DNA of 64,000 bases, from contig QHSU01000055.1 of NCBI GenBank assembly GCA_003220535.1, positions 62,001 through 126,000 of the forward strand. Reading direction: 5' to 3'. This DNA is from Candidatus Rokuibacteriota bacterium. Its GTDB lineage: Bacteria > Methylomirabilota > Methylomirabilia > Rokubacteriales > CSP1-6. Under the pieces are notes generated by a model that was not told where the DNA came from, did no database searches, and was given only the letters and a program-made list of their open reading frames with translations. The position numbers and the translations under genes are program-made. Of the stretch, positions 1 to 7,524 are shown one piece after another (position 1 is the stretch's first letter; each line of letters opens with the position of its first letter).

Positions 1-1
1 C

Positions 2-3000
2 CTGCTCGGCGCGGATACCGCGGCCGCCTATCTGCACGACTTCGGCAGCGGTCAGCTCGTGCCGACCGCCGCGTACCACGTGCCCAAGGAATATCTGGAG
101 ACGCTCTCCTCGTCCCCGCTGCCGCTCAAGGAACAGGGTTTCTTCCTCCCGGTCTGGGCGGAGCGGCGTCCCGTGTACTCGGACGACGTCGCGCACGACG
201 AGCGATTCACCCACGCGATGTTCAGGAGCTTTCCGCACCGGTCGGGGCTCCTCCTGCCGCTGATCGTCGACGACGCGGCGATCGGCGGCTTCTACGTGGT
301 GTGGTGGACGGCCCGCCGCCGCTTCTCCGACCGAGAGCTGCGCGCGCTCGATCACGTCGGCGAGCAGGTCGGATTCTTCCTCCGCAACGCTCGCCTCTAC
401 GAGCAGGCGGAGCGCAACCGGCACCGCCTCGAAGTTCTCAACGACGTGTCGCGACGTCTGGCCGCCGTCCACGACCCGGAGGAGGTGCTGACGGTCATCG
501 TCAACGAGGCCGCCCGGCTCGTGGGCGCCGAGGCGGCGGGCCTTCGCCTGTTGGACGGCGACGGCGACGATCTCGTGGTCGGCGCTCGGACCGAGTCGGC
601 CGCCGCCGTGATGTCACGGCCGCGGCTCAAGGTCGGCGAGAGCCTGAGTGGGCATGTCGTCGCGTCCGGCGAGCCCGTCGTGGTCGAGGATCTGGCGGCG
701 GACACCCGCTACGATCCGGCCCACAAGCGCGGTGCGCTCGAGACCGGTTTCCTCGGGTACCTCGGTGTCCCTCTCCGAGCTCACGGGCGCGCCATCGGCG
801 CGCTCAATGTCTTCACCAAGAGAGCGCGCCAGTTCCTGCCGGATGAGATCGCGCTGCTGGCGGCGCTGGCGGACCAGGCCTCGCTCGCCATCGAGAAGGC
901 GCGGCTGCTGCGGGCGACGGAGGAGGGACGCGCGCTGCTCGAGCGGCTCTCCCATGCCGCCATCGCGATGCAGAGCTCCCGGGAGCGGGACGATCGCCTC
1001 GCCGCGTTCGTCCGCGCGTCGCGCGAGGTGGTCGGCTTCGATCGCGTCATCGTGTTCCTCTTGACCGCCGACGGCTCGGCGCTCGAGTCGGTCACGACGG
1101 GCGGTGACGACGGCGTCCTCGGGCTCCGGCTGCCGGTGACGCCGGACGCCGGTCCTTACTACGAAGCCCTGAAGAGCCGACGGCCCCTCGCGGTGCTGTC
1201 CGACGCGGACCTGGCACGAGGGCTGCCGCTCGATCGGACCCACCTCGACCACCCGTCGCTGCGATCGCGCCGGTTCGTCGTCGCTCCGCTCGTCGTCGGC
1301 GACCGCGTGCTCGGCGTCGTGAGCGCCGACAACAAGCCGAGTCGGCGGCCGATCAGCCGCCAGAGCATCGAGCCGTTCAGCTCGCTCTGCCAGAACCTCG
1401 CGATGGCGCTCGAGGAGAGCCGGCTCTACGCCGAGGCCCGCGCCCGCGAGCAGGAGGCGACGCGGCTCTACGCGGTGACCCGGCAGCTCGCGACCAGCCT
1501 CGACCGCGAACGCCTGCTCGACCTCATCGCCGAGCAGGCGATGGAGCTGACCGGCTGTGACGCCGTGGGGATCTTTTTCTACGACGTGGCGCGAGGCGCG
1601 CTCGTCTTCCACCGCGGGCTGCACCTTCCGGCCGAGCTGACGCAAAGCCTCGCGCTGCGCCCCGGCGAGGGGATCGCGGGCCGCGCCTATCAGGAGCGTC
1701 AGCCGGTGTGGACGCGGGACCGATTGACTGATCCGGTGCTCCGCCACTCGCCGGCGACCCAGCGGCTGGTGGACGCGGCAGCGCCGCGCGCCTATCTGGC
1801 GGTGCCCATCACCAGTCGCGAAGAGACCCACGGCGTCCTCGTCGTGTACTTCTTCGCTCCGCACGACTTCACCACGCGCGAGATCCAGCTCGTGTCGACG
1901 CTCGCCGACCACGCGGCCGTCGCACTCCAGAACGCGCGCCTCTTCGCGGAGACGGGCCGCCGCGAGCGTGAGGCCAAGACGCTCTCCGACGGCCTGGTGC
2001 TCCTGAACCAGGCGGCCCGAGCGCTGCACCGCACGCTCGACGTCGACGCGATGCTCGACGGGGCGCTCAAGGAGCTGGCCCGGGCGTTTGCCGCCAGCGG
2101 TGCGCTCGTGCACCTCCTGGCCGACGACGGGAGCCTCAGCCGGCGCGTCGGTCACTGGGTGTCCGGCGGGCAGCACCCCGGCGAGCCGGGACGTCCGGGC
2201 GGGATCAGCGACTACGTCCGCCGGACACGGGCGCCGCTCCTCCTGCGCGACGTCACCAGGCACCCCGACTTCGTGCATCCGGCGAACGTCGCCCATGGTG
2301 TGCGGTCCATCGCGGCGTTTCCGATCGTCGGCCAGAGCGAGCGCGTGCTCGGCGTCCTGATCCTCTACTACCCGACGTCGCAGGCGTTCGCCGACACCGA
2401 GACGCGCCTGCTCGCGTCCTACGCCGACCAGCTCGCCACGGCGCTGGAGAACGCGGGGCTCTACCAGGAGACGCAGACCCAGCGGGTCCGCCTCGCGCAG
2501 ATCTTCGACTCGACCTCCGATGGCATCGTGCTCGTCAGCCGCGAGGGCGAGATCCAGGCGGCGAACCGGCAGGCCGGCGAGCTGCTCGGGTTCGATGCGA
2601 GCGCCGTCATCGGGGTCCGGCTGTCGGAGCTCGCCGCCGGCCACCGGGGCTCGCTGCCCGACTACGACCGCGTGTTCGAGAAGCTCCACGCGATCCTCGA
2701 GGATCCGGACCGCGGCGGCGAGGGGGACCTCGAGCTCCGCCGGAGCGGCCGCACCATCCATTGGGCGGGTCGGCCGAGCAAAGACGCCGCGGGCGGGACC
2801 ATCGGGTTCACGCTGACGCTCCGTGACGTGACTCAGGAGCGGCAGGTGAGCCAGATGAAGACCGACTTCGTCTCCTTCGTCACCCACCAGCTCCGCACGC
2901 CCCTGGCGGGAATCAAGTGGATGCTGGAGCTCGCGTCGCAGACGCCCCGCGTCCCCACCGACGCGAAGAGCTACGTCGGCGACGCGCGGGCCGCCGCCGA

Positions 3001-3535
3001 GCGGCTGATCGGCCTCGTGAACGACTTGCTCGACGTCTCGCGCCTCGAGAGCGGCAAGCTGACGCTCGCGCTCCAGCCGACCAGCCTCGGCGATCTCACG
3101 CAGAGCGTGCTGGCCGACCTCAGCGCGCTGACCCGGGAGAAGGGACACCGGCTGTCGGTGACCGGCGCGGACAGGGTGCCGATGGTGATGGCCGATCCGC
3201 AGCTCCTCCGGCAGGTGGTCATGAATCTCACGTCCAACGCGCTCAAGTACACGCCGTCCGGCGGCGACGTCTCGATCCGCGTCGGCGTCGAGAACGGCCC
3301 GACGGCGCGCTGGGCGATCACCGACAGCGGCATCGGGATCCCCAAAGCGTCGCTGGCGAAGCTCTTCGAGAAGTTCTACCGGGCCGACAACGCCCACACG
3401 GTCGAAACGGAAGGCACGGGACTGGGCCTTTACCTGGTCCGCCTCATCATCGAGAAGTTCGGGGGCCAGGTCTGGTGCGAGTCCGAAGAAGGCCGGGGAT
3501 CGACGTTCATCTTTACGCTCCCAACGAGCGGGTGA
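2..3535 (+). CDS. Multi-GAF/PAS hybrid sensor histidine kinase, 5' end cut by window start
   Basis: The frame is open to the first bases of the window, so the N-terminus lies outside; the GTG at 59 is probably internal. The visible 1,158+ residues contain a run of about five GAF-like domains (roughly residues 1-115, 125-285, 300-450, 470-630 and 650-800 counted from base 59). A PAS domain follows (about 825-930, beginning LAQIFDSTSDGIVLV), then HisKA with the H-box THQLRTPLAG (His about 943) and a HATPase domain with N-box MNLTSNALKYT, G1 DSGIGI and G2 GTGLGLYLV. No membrane segment is visible, so a cytoplasmic sensor is likely. It should autophosphorylate and pass phosphate to the two receiver proteins encoded just downstream; that partnership is inferred from adjacency. 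Confidence 0.9.
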   Translation: MLGADTAAAYLHDFGSGQLVPTAAYHVPKEYLETLSSSPLPLKEQGFFLPVWAERRPVYSDDVAHDERFTHAMFRSFPHRSGLLLPLIVDDAAIGGFYVVWWTARRRFSDRELRALDHVGEQVGFFLRNARLYEQAERNRHRLEVLNDVSRRLAAVHDPEEVLTVIVNEAARLVGAEAAGLRLLDGDGDDLVVGARTESAAAVMSRPRLKVGESLSGHVVASGEPVVVEDLAADTRYDPAHKRGALETGFLGYLGVPLRAHGRAIGALNVFTKRARQFLPDEIALLAALADQASLAIEKARLLRATEEGRALLERLSHAAIAMQSSRERDDRLAAFVRASREVVGFDRVIVFLLTADGSALESVTTGGDDGVLGLRLPVTPDAGPYYEALKSRRPLAVLSDADLARGLPLDRTHLDHPSLRSRRFVVAPLVVGDRVLGVVSADNKPSRRPISRQSIEPFSSLCQNLAMALEESRLYAEARAREQEATRLYAVTRQLATSLDRERLLDLIAEQAMELTGCDAVGIFFYDVARGALVFHRGLHLPAELTQSLALRPGEGIAGRAYQERQPVWTRDRLTDPVLRHSPATQRLVDAAAPRAYLAVPITSREETHGVLVVYFFAPHDFTTREIQLVSTLADHAAVALQNARLFAETGRREREAKTLSDGLVLLNQAARALHRTLDVDAMLDGALKELARAFAASGALVHLLADDGSLSRRVGHWVSGGQHPGEPGRPGGISDYVRRTRAPLLLRDVTRHPDFVHPANVAHGVRSIAAFPIVGQSERVLGVLILYYPTSQAFADTETRLLASYADQLATALENAGLYQETQTQRVRLAQIFDSTSDGIVLVSREGEIQAANRQAGELLGFDASAVIGVRLSELAAGHRGSLPDYDRVFEKLHAILEDPDRGGEGDLELRRSGRTIHWAGRPSKDAAGGTIGFTLTLRDVTQERQVSQMKTDFVSFVTHQLRTPLAGIKWMLELASQTPRVPTDAKSYVGDARAAAERLIGLVNDLLDVSRLESGKLTLALQPTSLGDLTQSVLADLSALTREKGHRLSVTGADRVPMVMADPQLLRQVVMNLTSNALKYTPSGGDVSIRVGVENGPTARWAITDSGIGIPKASLAKLFEKFYRADNAHTVETEGTGLGLYLVRLIIEKFGGQVWCESEEGRGSTFIFTLPTSG

Positions 3536-3540
3536 GGCTG

Positions 3541-3930
3541 ATGGAGACTACGGGAAAGCGGATCTTGCTGGTCGAGGACGATCGGTTCCTGCGCCGGGCG
3601 TGCGAGGCGAGCCTGCGGCAGCGTGGGTTGACGGTGACGACCGCCGCGGACGGCGAGGAAGGGCTCCGCCTCGCCCGGAGCGAGAAGCCGGACCTCGTGC
3701 TGCTGGACATGCTGATGCCGAAGCTGTCGGGCCTGGAAGTGCTCCGGGCGCTCCGGGGCGACGAGGCGACGCGAAACGTGCCCGTCCTCATTCTCTCCAA
3801 CTCCTCTCGCGAGCAGGACGTCGCCGAGGTCACCAATCTGGGGATCTCCGGGTATTTCGTGAAGTCCAACCTGTCGCTCCAGGAGCTGGGCGAGCTGGTG
3901 GGGCGCTTGCTGGAAGGCCACCGTGTCTGA
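3541..3930 (+). CDS. Single-domain response regulator (receiver only), copy 1
   Basis: A 129-residue stand-alone receiver domain with no output domain. The acidic pair is in VEDD (residues 11-14), the phosphorylatable Asp is D56 in LLDMLMPK, Ser replaces the usual Thr in LILSNSS, and the conserved Lys lies in FVKSN. It starts at the ATG 5 nt after the kinase stop codon, and its last 8 nt overlap the next receiver gene, so the two receivers are translationally coupled. Close similarity to the following gene (shared EDDRFLRRA segment and the same overall length) suggests a tandem duplication. Receivers like this act by protein-protein interaction, as in CheY, PilG or PilH; the target here could be the pilus-type ATPase encoded next, which is inference. 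Confidence 0.9.
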   Translation: METTGKRILLVEDDRFLRRACEASLRQRGLTVTTAADGEEGLRLARSEKPDLVLLDMLMPKLSGLEVLRALRGDEATRNVPVLILSNSSREQDVAEVTNLGISGYFVKSNLSLQELGELVGRLLEGHRV

Positions 3931-4312
3931 GGGCTCGCGACGAGTCCTGCTCGCGGAGGACGATCGATTCTTGCGCCGCGCCGCGGAAGCCCGCCTGCGC
4001 CAGCACGGGTTCACGGTGATCGCGGCGGTCGACGGTGAGGAGGCGCTGCGCATCGCCCGGGCGGAACAGCCCGATCTCATTCTCCTCGATCTCATCATGC
4101 CCAAGATCCAGGGGTTCGAGGTGCTGAAGGCGTTGAAACAGGACGACGCCACGGCGCACATCCCGATCATCGTGCTGTCGAACCTCGGCCAGGATCACGA
4201 CGTCCAGCGCGCGATGGCTGAGGGCGCCGTCGCGTACTTCGTCAAGGCCCACCTCTCGTTGCAGGACCTCGTACAGAAGGTCAACGAGGTGTTCGAGGGA
4301 GGGAAGACCTGA
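3923..4312 (+). CDS. Single-domain response regulator (receiver only), copy 2
   Basis: A 129-residue receiver protein starting at a GTG that overlaps the stop of copy 1 (GTGTCTGA). It has AEDD at residues 11-14, phospho-acceptor D56 in LLDLIMPK, LSNLG at the Ser/Thr position and the conserved Lys in FVKAH. It ends in a TGATG junction with the ATPase gene, so kinase, both receivers and ATPase appear to be one transcript. The two receivers differ in the loop after the phosphorylation site (KLSGLEVLRALRG versus KIQGFEVLKALKQ), so they may bind different partners. No DNA-binding domain is present. Confidence 0.9.
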   Translation: MSEGSRRVLLAEDDRFLRRAAEARLRQHGFTVIAAVDGEEALRIARAEQPDLILLDLIMPKIQGFEVLKALKQDDATAHIPIIVLSNLGQDHDVQRAMAEGAVAYFVKAHLSLQDLVQKVNEVFEGGKT

Positions 4313-6057
4313 TGCAGCCGCTACGAATCTCGGAAGAAGAGCTTCGGGCCCTCGTCGTCGATCAGCTGGAGGTCGTCGACAAGGTGGAGTTCGAGCGGGC
4401 GCGGAAGATGGCCGCCCGCGTCCGGATCCCCCTCGAGCGGGCGGTCGTCGAGCGCGGCCGCCTGCCGATCGGGTTCGTCCTGACACACATCGCGGAGGCC
4501 TGGGGCGTCGGCTTCGTCGATCTGAAGGTCAGCGACGTCAAGCTCGAGGCCCTGCAGATAGTCCCGGAAGAGTACGCGCGCAGGAACCTGCTGCTGCCCT
4601 TCGATCTCAAGGACGATGAGCTGCACGTCGCGATGTGGGACCCGCGTGATCGCCGGGTGATCGACGAGATCGCCCGGACGTCGCGGCGCAAGGTCGTGTC
4701 GTTCCTCGCGCCCGAGAGCTCGATCCAGCGGGGTCAGCTACTCTATCGGAGCCACCTCCGCGCGATGCTCGAGCGTGCGGACGTGGAGGAGACCCTCCGC
4801 GTCACGCAGACGGAGGGCGCCGCAGCGGGGGGCACCGGTTCGGGATCGGATCTGCTGACGCGCATCCTGGAATACGCCGCGGTGGCGCGGGCGTCGGACG
4901 TCCACATCGAACCGTACGAGCTGGAGATCCTCGTACGCTATCGCGTCGACGGCACGCTCCGCGAGGTGTTGAGCCTGCCGCCGACGGCGCACCAGTCGCT
5001 CGTCGCCCGCATCAAGGTCCTCAGCCAGTTGCGGATCGACGAGCGTCGCGCGCCGCAGGACGGCCGGTTCGAGGTCGACCTCGGTGGCTACAAGGTCGAT
5101 CTCCGAGTCTCGACCATGCCGACGCTGTGGGGCGAGAAGGTCGTCATGCGGGTCCTCTCTCGCGAGAACATCGTCATCGACCTGGAGGACCTTGGACTCG
5201 CGGCGCGGGACTACGGGATCGTGCTTCGGAACGTCCTCCGGCCGTTCGGGATGATCCTGATCACCGGGCCCACAGGCTCGGGGAAGACGACGAGCCTCTA
5301 CGCCATGCTCGTGCGGCTCGGCATCGAGCGGCAGAACGTCGTGAACATCTCGACGATCGAGGACCCGATCGAGTACAACCTGCCTCGCATCAGCCAGGTG
5401 GCGGTCAACCCCGGCTCCGGCCTGGAGTTTGCCAGCGGGCTTCGCGCGCTCTTGCGCCAGGATCCCGACATCATCATGGTCGGGGAGATTCGAGACCGTG
5501 AAACGGTGGACATCGCGGTGCGGGCCGCGCTCGTCGGCCGCCTGTTGATCTCGACGCTCCACACCAACGACTCGGTCGGTGTCATCCCGCGGCTCCTCGA
5601 CATGGGCGTCGAGCCGTTTCTCGTCGCCTCCACCCTGGCCCTCGTGGTCGCGCAGCGGCTGGTGCGTCGCATCTGCATGACCTGCCGCGAGTCGACGACG
5701 CCCGATCGCTCGATCCTGGATACGTTGCAGGGCCGCGACGACTTCGATCGGACGATCGAGGTGCTGCGCGGCGAGGGCGTGCTCGGCGCGACGGACGACC
5801 CGCTGGCGAGCATCCGGCTGTTCCGCGGCCGGGGATGCGCCCAGTGCAACGGCAGTGGCTTCCGCGGACGTGTCGGCGCGTTCGAGCTGTTCGAGATCGA
5901 CGACCGGATCCGCACGATGATCATGGAGCGACGCGACGCGACGACCATTCGCGCCGAAGCGATCACCCGCGGCATGAAGACCATGTTTCAGGACGGCCTC
6001 GCCAAAGCCCTGCTCGGCGAGACGACGCTCGAGGAAGTGTTCCGCGTCGCGCTCTGA
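4312..6057 (+). CDS. Type IV pilus / type II secretion assembly ATPase (PilB/GspE family)
   Basis: A 581-residue secretion ATPase that would power pilin polymerisation or pseudopilus assembly at the inner membrane. An N-terminal MshEN/GspE-N-like region covers about residues 1-140. The P-loop is GPTGSGKTTSLYA (near residue 320), the Walker B region is DPDIIMVGEIRDRETVD, and a His box ISTLHTNDS follows. A tetracysteine zinc motif is split between CMTC and CAQC, as in PilB and GspE. The start ATG overlaps the upstream receiver stop by one base. No pilC, pilin or secretin gene is in the window, so pilus versus secretion versus competence cannot be decided. Its place behind a kinase and two receivers suggests regulated motility or attachment. 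Confidence 0.9.
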   Translation: MQPLRISEEELRALVVDQLEVVDKVEFERARKMAARVRIPLERAVVERGRLPIGFVLTHIAEAWGVGFVDLKVSDVKLEALQIVPEEYARRNLLLPFDLKDDELHVAMWDPRDRRVIDEIARTSRRKVVSFLAPESSIQRGQLLYRSHLRAMLERADVEETLRVTQTEGAAAGGTGSGSDLLTRILEYAAVARASDVHIEPYELEILVRYRVDGTLREVLSLPPTAHQSLVARIKVLSQLRIDERRAPQDGRFEVDLGGYKVDLRVSTMPTLWGEKVVMRVLSRENIVIDLEDLGLAARDYGIVLRNVLRPFGMILITGPTGSGKTTSLYAMLVRLGIERQNVVNISTIEDPIEYNLPRISQVAVNPGSGLEFASGLRALLRQDPDIIMVGEIRDRETVDIAVRAALVGRLLISTLHTNDSVGVIPRLLDMGVEPFLVASTLALVVAQRLVRRICMTCRESTTPDRSILDTLQGRDDFDRTIEVLRGEGVLGATDDPLASIRLFRGRGCAQCNGSGFRGRVGAFELFEIDDRIRTMIMERRDATTIRAEAITRGMKTMFQDGLAKALLGETTLEEVFRVAL

Positions 6058-6124
6058 GTTGCGCGACGGGAATTCGAGGGTGACCCGGCTACGCCGGGGC
6101 ATCTCCGAGCGAGTGGGGGGTATT

Positions 6125-6150
6125 GGGGGGCCCTTCGAGGCCCCCCTTGT
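6125..6150. terminator. Hairpin terminator between convergent genes
   Basis: A perfect 8-bp GC stem GGGGGGCC (6125-6132) and GGCCCCCC (6139-6146) with a 6-nt loop lies between the ATPase gene (+) and pyrE (-). The T-rich tail is weak on both sides (TTGTTGG to the right). It probably serves both converging transcription units. Confidence 0.65.
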
Positions 6151-6153
6151 TGG

Positions 6154-6723
6154 TTATCCGCGGCTGCCCGGCTTGACCGCCTGACTGCCGGCGCGGCAGA
6201 GCGGGCAGTCCTCCGCCTTCCAGGTCGTGGCCTTCACGGTCGCGAGCGAGGCGCGCTTCACGGGGAAGTGCGCGGCTCCGCCGCTCCGGTCGATCAGCGC
6301 ACCGACCCCCACCACCACGCCGCCGAGCGCCTCGACGCAGCCGACGACCTCGCGGATCGAGCCGCCGGTGGTCATCACGTCCTCGACGACGAGGCACCGT
6401 TCGCCCTGAGCCAGCGCGAACCCACGCCGCAAGCGCATGACTCCGTCCTCGCGCTCCGTGAAGAGCGCGCGGGCTCCGAGCGCGCGGGCGACCTCGTGGG
6501 CGACCAGGATGCCGCCGATCGCGGGCGCCAGCACCGTCTGGGCGGCGTCGCCCCGAAACCGCGAGGCGAGCGCTCCGCCGAGGGACGCCGCGTGGGAGGG
6601 GTGCTGCAGGACGAGCGCCGACTGGAGATAGACGTCCGAGTGCAGTCCGGAGGTGAGCCGGAAGTGGCCGTGTAGCAGGGCGCCGGTGGCCTCGTAGAGA
6701 TCGAGCGTCTCGCGATCCGTCAT
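6154..6723 (-). CDS. pyrE: Orotate phosphoribosyltransferase
   Basis: A 189-residue PRTase-I fold enzyme making OMP from orotate and PRPP, the fifth step of de novo UMP synthesis. The PRPP-binding loop is CLVVEDVMTTGGSIREVV, with the typical N-terminal segment LTSGLHSDVYLQSALVLQ. The C-terminus carries a CPLC pair, as in some thermophile and actinobacterial-type PyrE proteins. It is the last gene of the pyr operon and its ATG overlaps the pyrF stop by 4 nt (ATGA). The stop TAA is just before the shared terminator. Confidence 0.92.
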   Translation of the reverse strand: MTDRETLDLYEATGALLHGHFRLTSGLHSDVYLQSALVLQHPSHAASLGGALASRFRGDAAQTVLAPAIGGILVAHEVARALGARALFTEREDGVMRLRRGFALAQGERCLVVEDVMTTGGSIREVVGCVEALGGVVVGVGALIDRSGGAAHFPVKRASLATVKATTWKAEDCPLCRAGSQAVKPGSRG

Positions 6724-7514
6724 GGCGCGCCGAGCTCGGCGACGATGGCGGCCGCCGCCGCGGCCGGGTCGGGGGCGCCGCTGATCGGTCGCCCGACCAC
6801 CAGGTAATCGGCGCCGGCGGCCAGCGCCCGCCGCGGCGTCGCCGTGCGCATCTGATCGTCTGTTGGGAGAGGGGGGCTCCGCCTGTCCGGCATGCGGACA
6901 GGCTCCGCCCCCCTCTCGACTCCCCCCGATGGGAGAAGGGGGCTCCGCCCGAGAGGGCTTACGGCCGGACGGATGCCCGGCGTCACGATCACCCAGCCGT
7001 CGCCCATCGCCAGGCGCAAGAGGCTGATCTCCTGGGGTGAGGCGACACAGCCGTCGAGGCCGGCCGTCCGCGCGAGCCCCGCGAGATGAAGGACGTGCGC
7101 GTCGACGCTCGTCGGCACGCCGACCTCGCGCTGAAGCGCCTTGCGGTCGAGGCTCGTCAGCACGGTCACGCCGAGGCAGAGCGGTCGGGAGATGCCGAAG
7201 TCGCCGGCGGCCTTCAGCGCCGCTTCGGCGCCGGCTCGCGCCATCGCCAGACCGCCGCTGGCGTGGATGTCGAGCATGAAGACCCCGAGGCGCGTCGCCT
7301 CGCGGACCGCCGCGGCGACGGTAGTCGGGATGTCATGGAACTTGAGGTCGAGGAAGACGCGAAAGCCTCGCTTGCGCGCGGCCTCGATTGCCGCGGGCCC
7401 GACCGCCGTGAAGAGCTGCGAGCCGATCTTGCACCCCGTGAGGATTCCCTCGAGGCGCCCGAGCAGCGCCTCCGCCTCGTCCAGGCTCGGGACGTCCAGC
7501 GCCACCAGCACCCG
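6720..7514 (-). CDS. pyrF: Orotidine-5'-phosphate decarboxylase with an in-frame palindromic insertion
   Basis: OMP decarboxylase, the last step to UMP. Recognisable parts are LVALDVPSLDEAE at the N-terminus, the catalytic strand FLDLKFHDIPTTV (Asp and Lys of the D-K-D motif), and TPGIRP followed after an interruption by AGADYLVVGRPI. Between TPGIRPA and DDQMRTATP the family normally needs only a few residues; here 34 extra residues, rich in Pro, Arg, Gly and Ser, are encoded by a strong DNA palindrome (see the repeat entry). No ATG is available at the right place. I chose GTG 7514; CTG 7523, next to the carB stop, is the alternative. The insertion sits near the phosphate-binding loop, so activity is likely but unproven. 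Confidence 0.85.
   Translation of the reverse strand, partial: RVLVALDVPSLDEAEALLGRLEGILTGCKIGSQLFTAVGPAAIEAARKRGFRVFLDLKFHDIPTTVAAAVREATRLGVFMLDIHASGGLAMARAGAEAALKAAGDFGISRPLCLGVTVLTSLDRKALQREVGVPTSVDAHVLHLAGLARTAGLDGCVASPQEISLLRLAMGDGWVIVTPGIRPAVSPLGRSPLLPSGGVERGAEPVRMPDRRSPPLPTDDQMRTATPRRALAAGADYLVVGRPISGAPDPAAAAAAIVAELGAP
6861..6962. repeat. In-frame palindromic element inside pyrF
   Basis: A 102-nt stretch (34 codons) interrupting pyrF. Bases 6867-6889 pair with 6895-6917: 20 of 23 positions are complementary, with a 3-base internal mismatch and a 5-nt loop GCATG. The element also contains a 20-bp direct repeat with one mismatch (6864-6883 and 6930-6949, beginning TGGGAGA). The length is a multiple of three and there is no in-frame stop, so pyrF stays open. 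This resembles in concept the Rickettsia palindromic elements that insert into coding genes; homology to those is not claimed. Confidence 0.8.
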
Positions 7515-7524
7515 ATCGGCCAGA

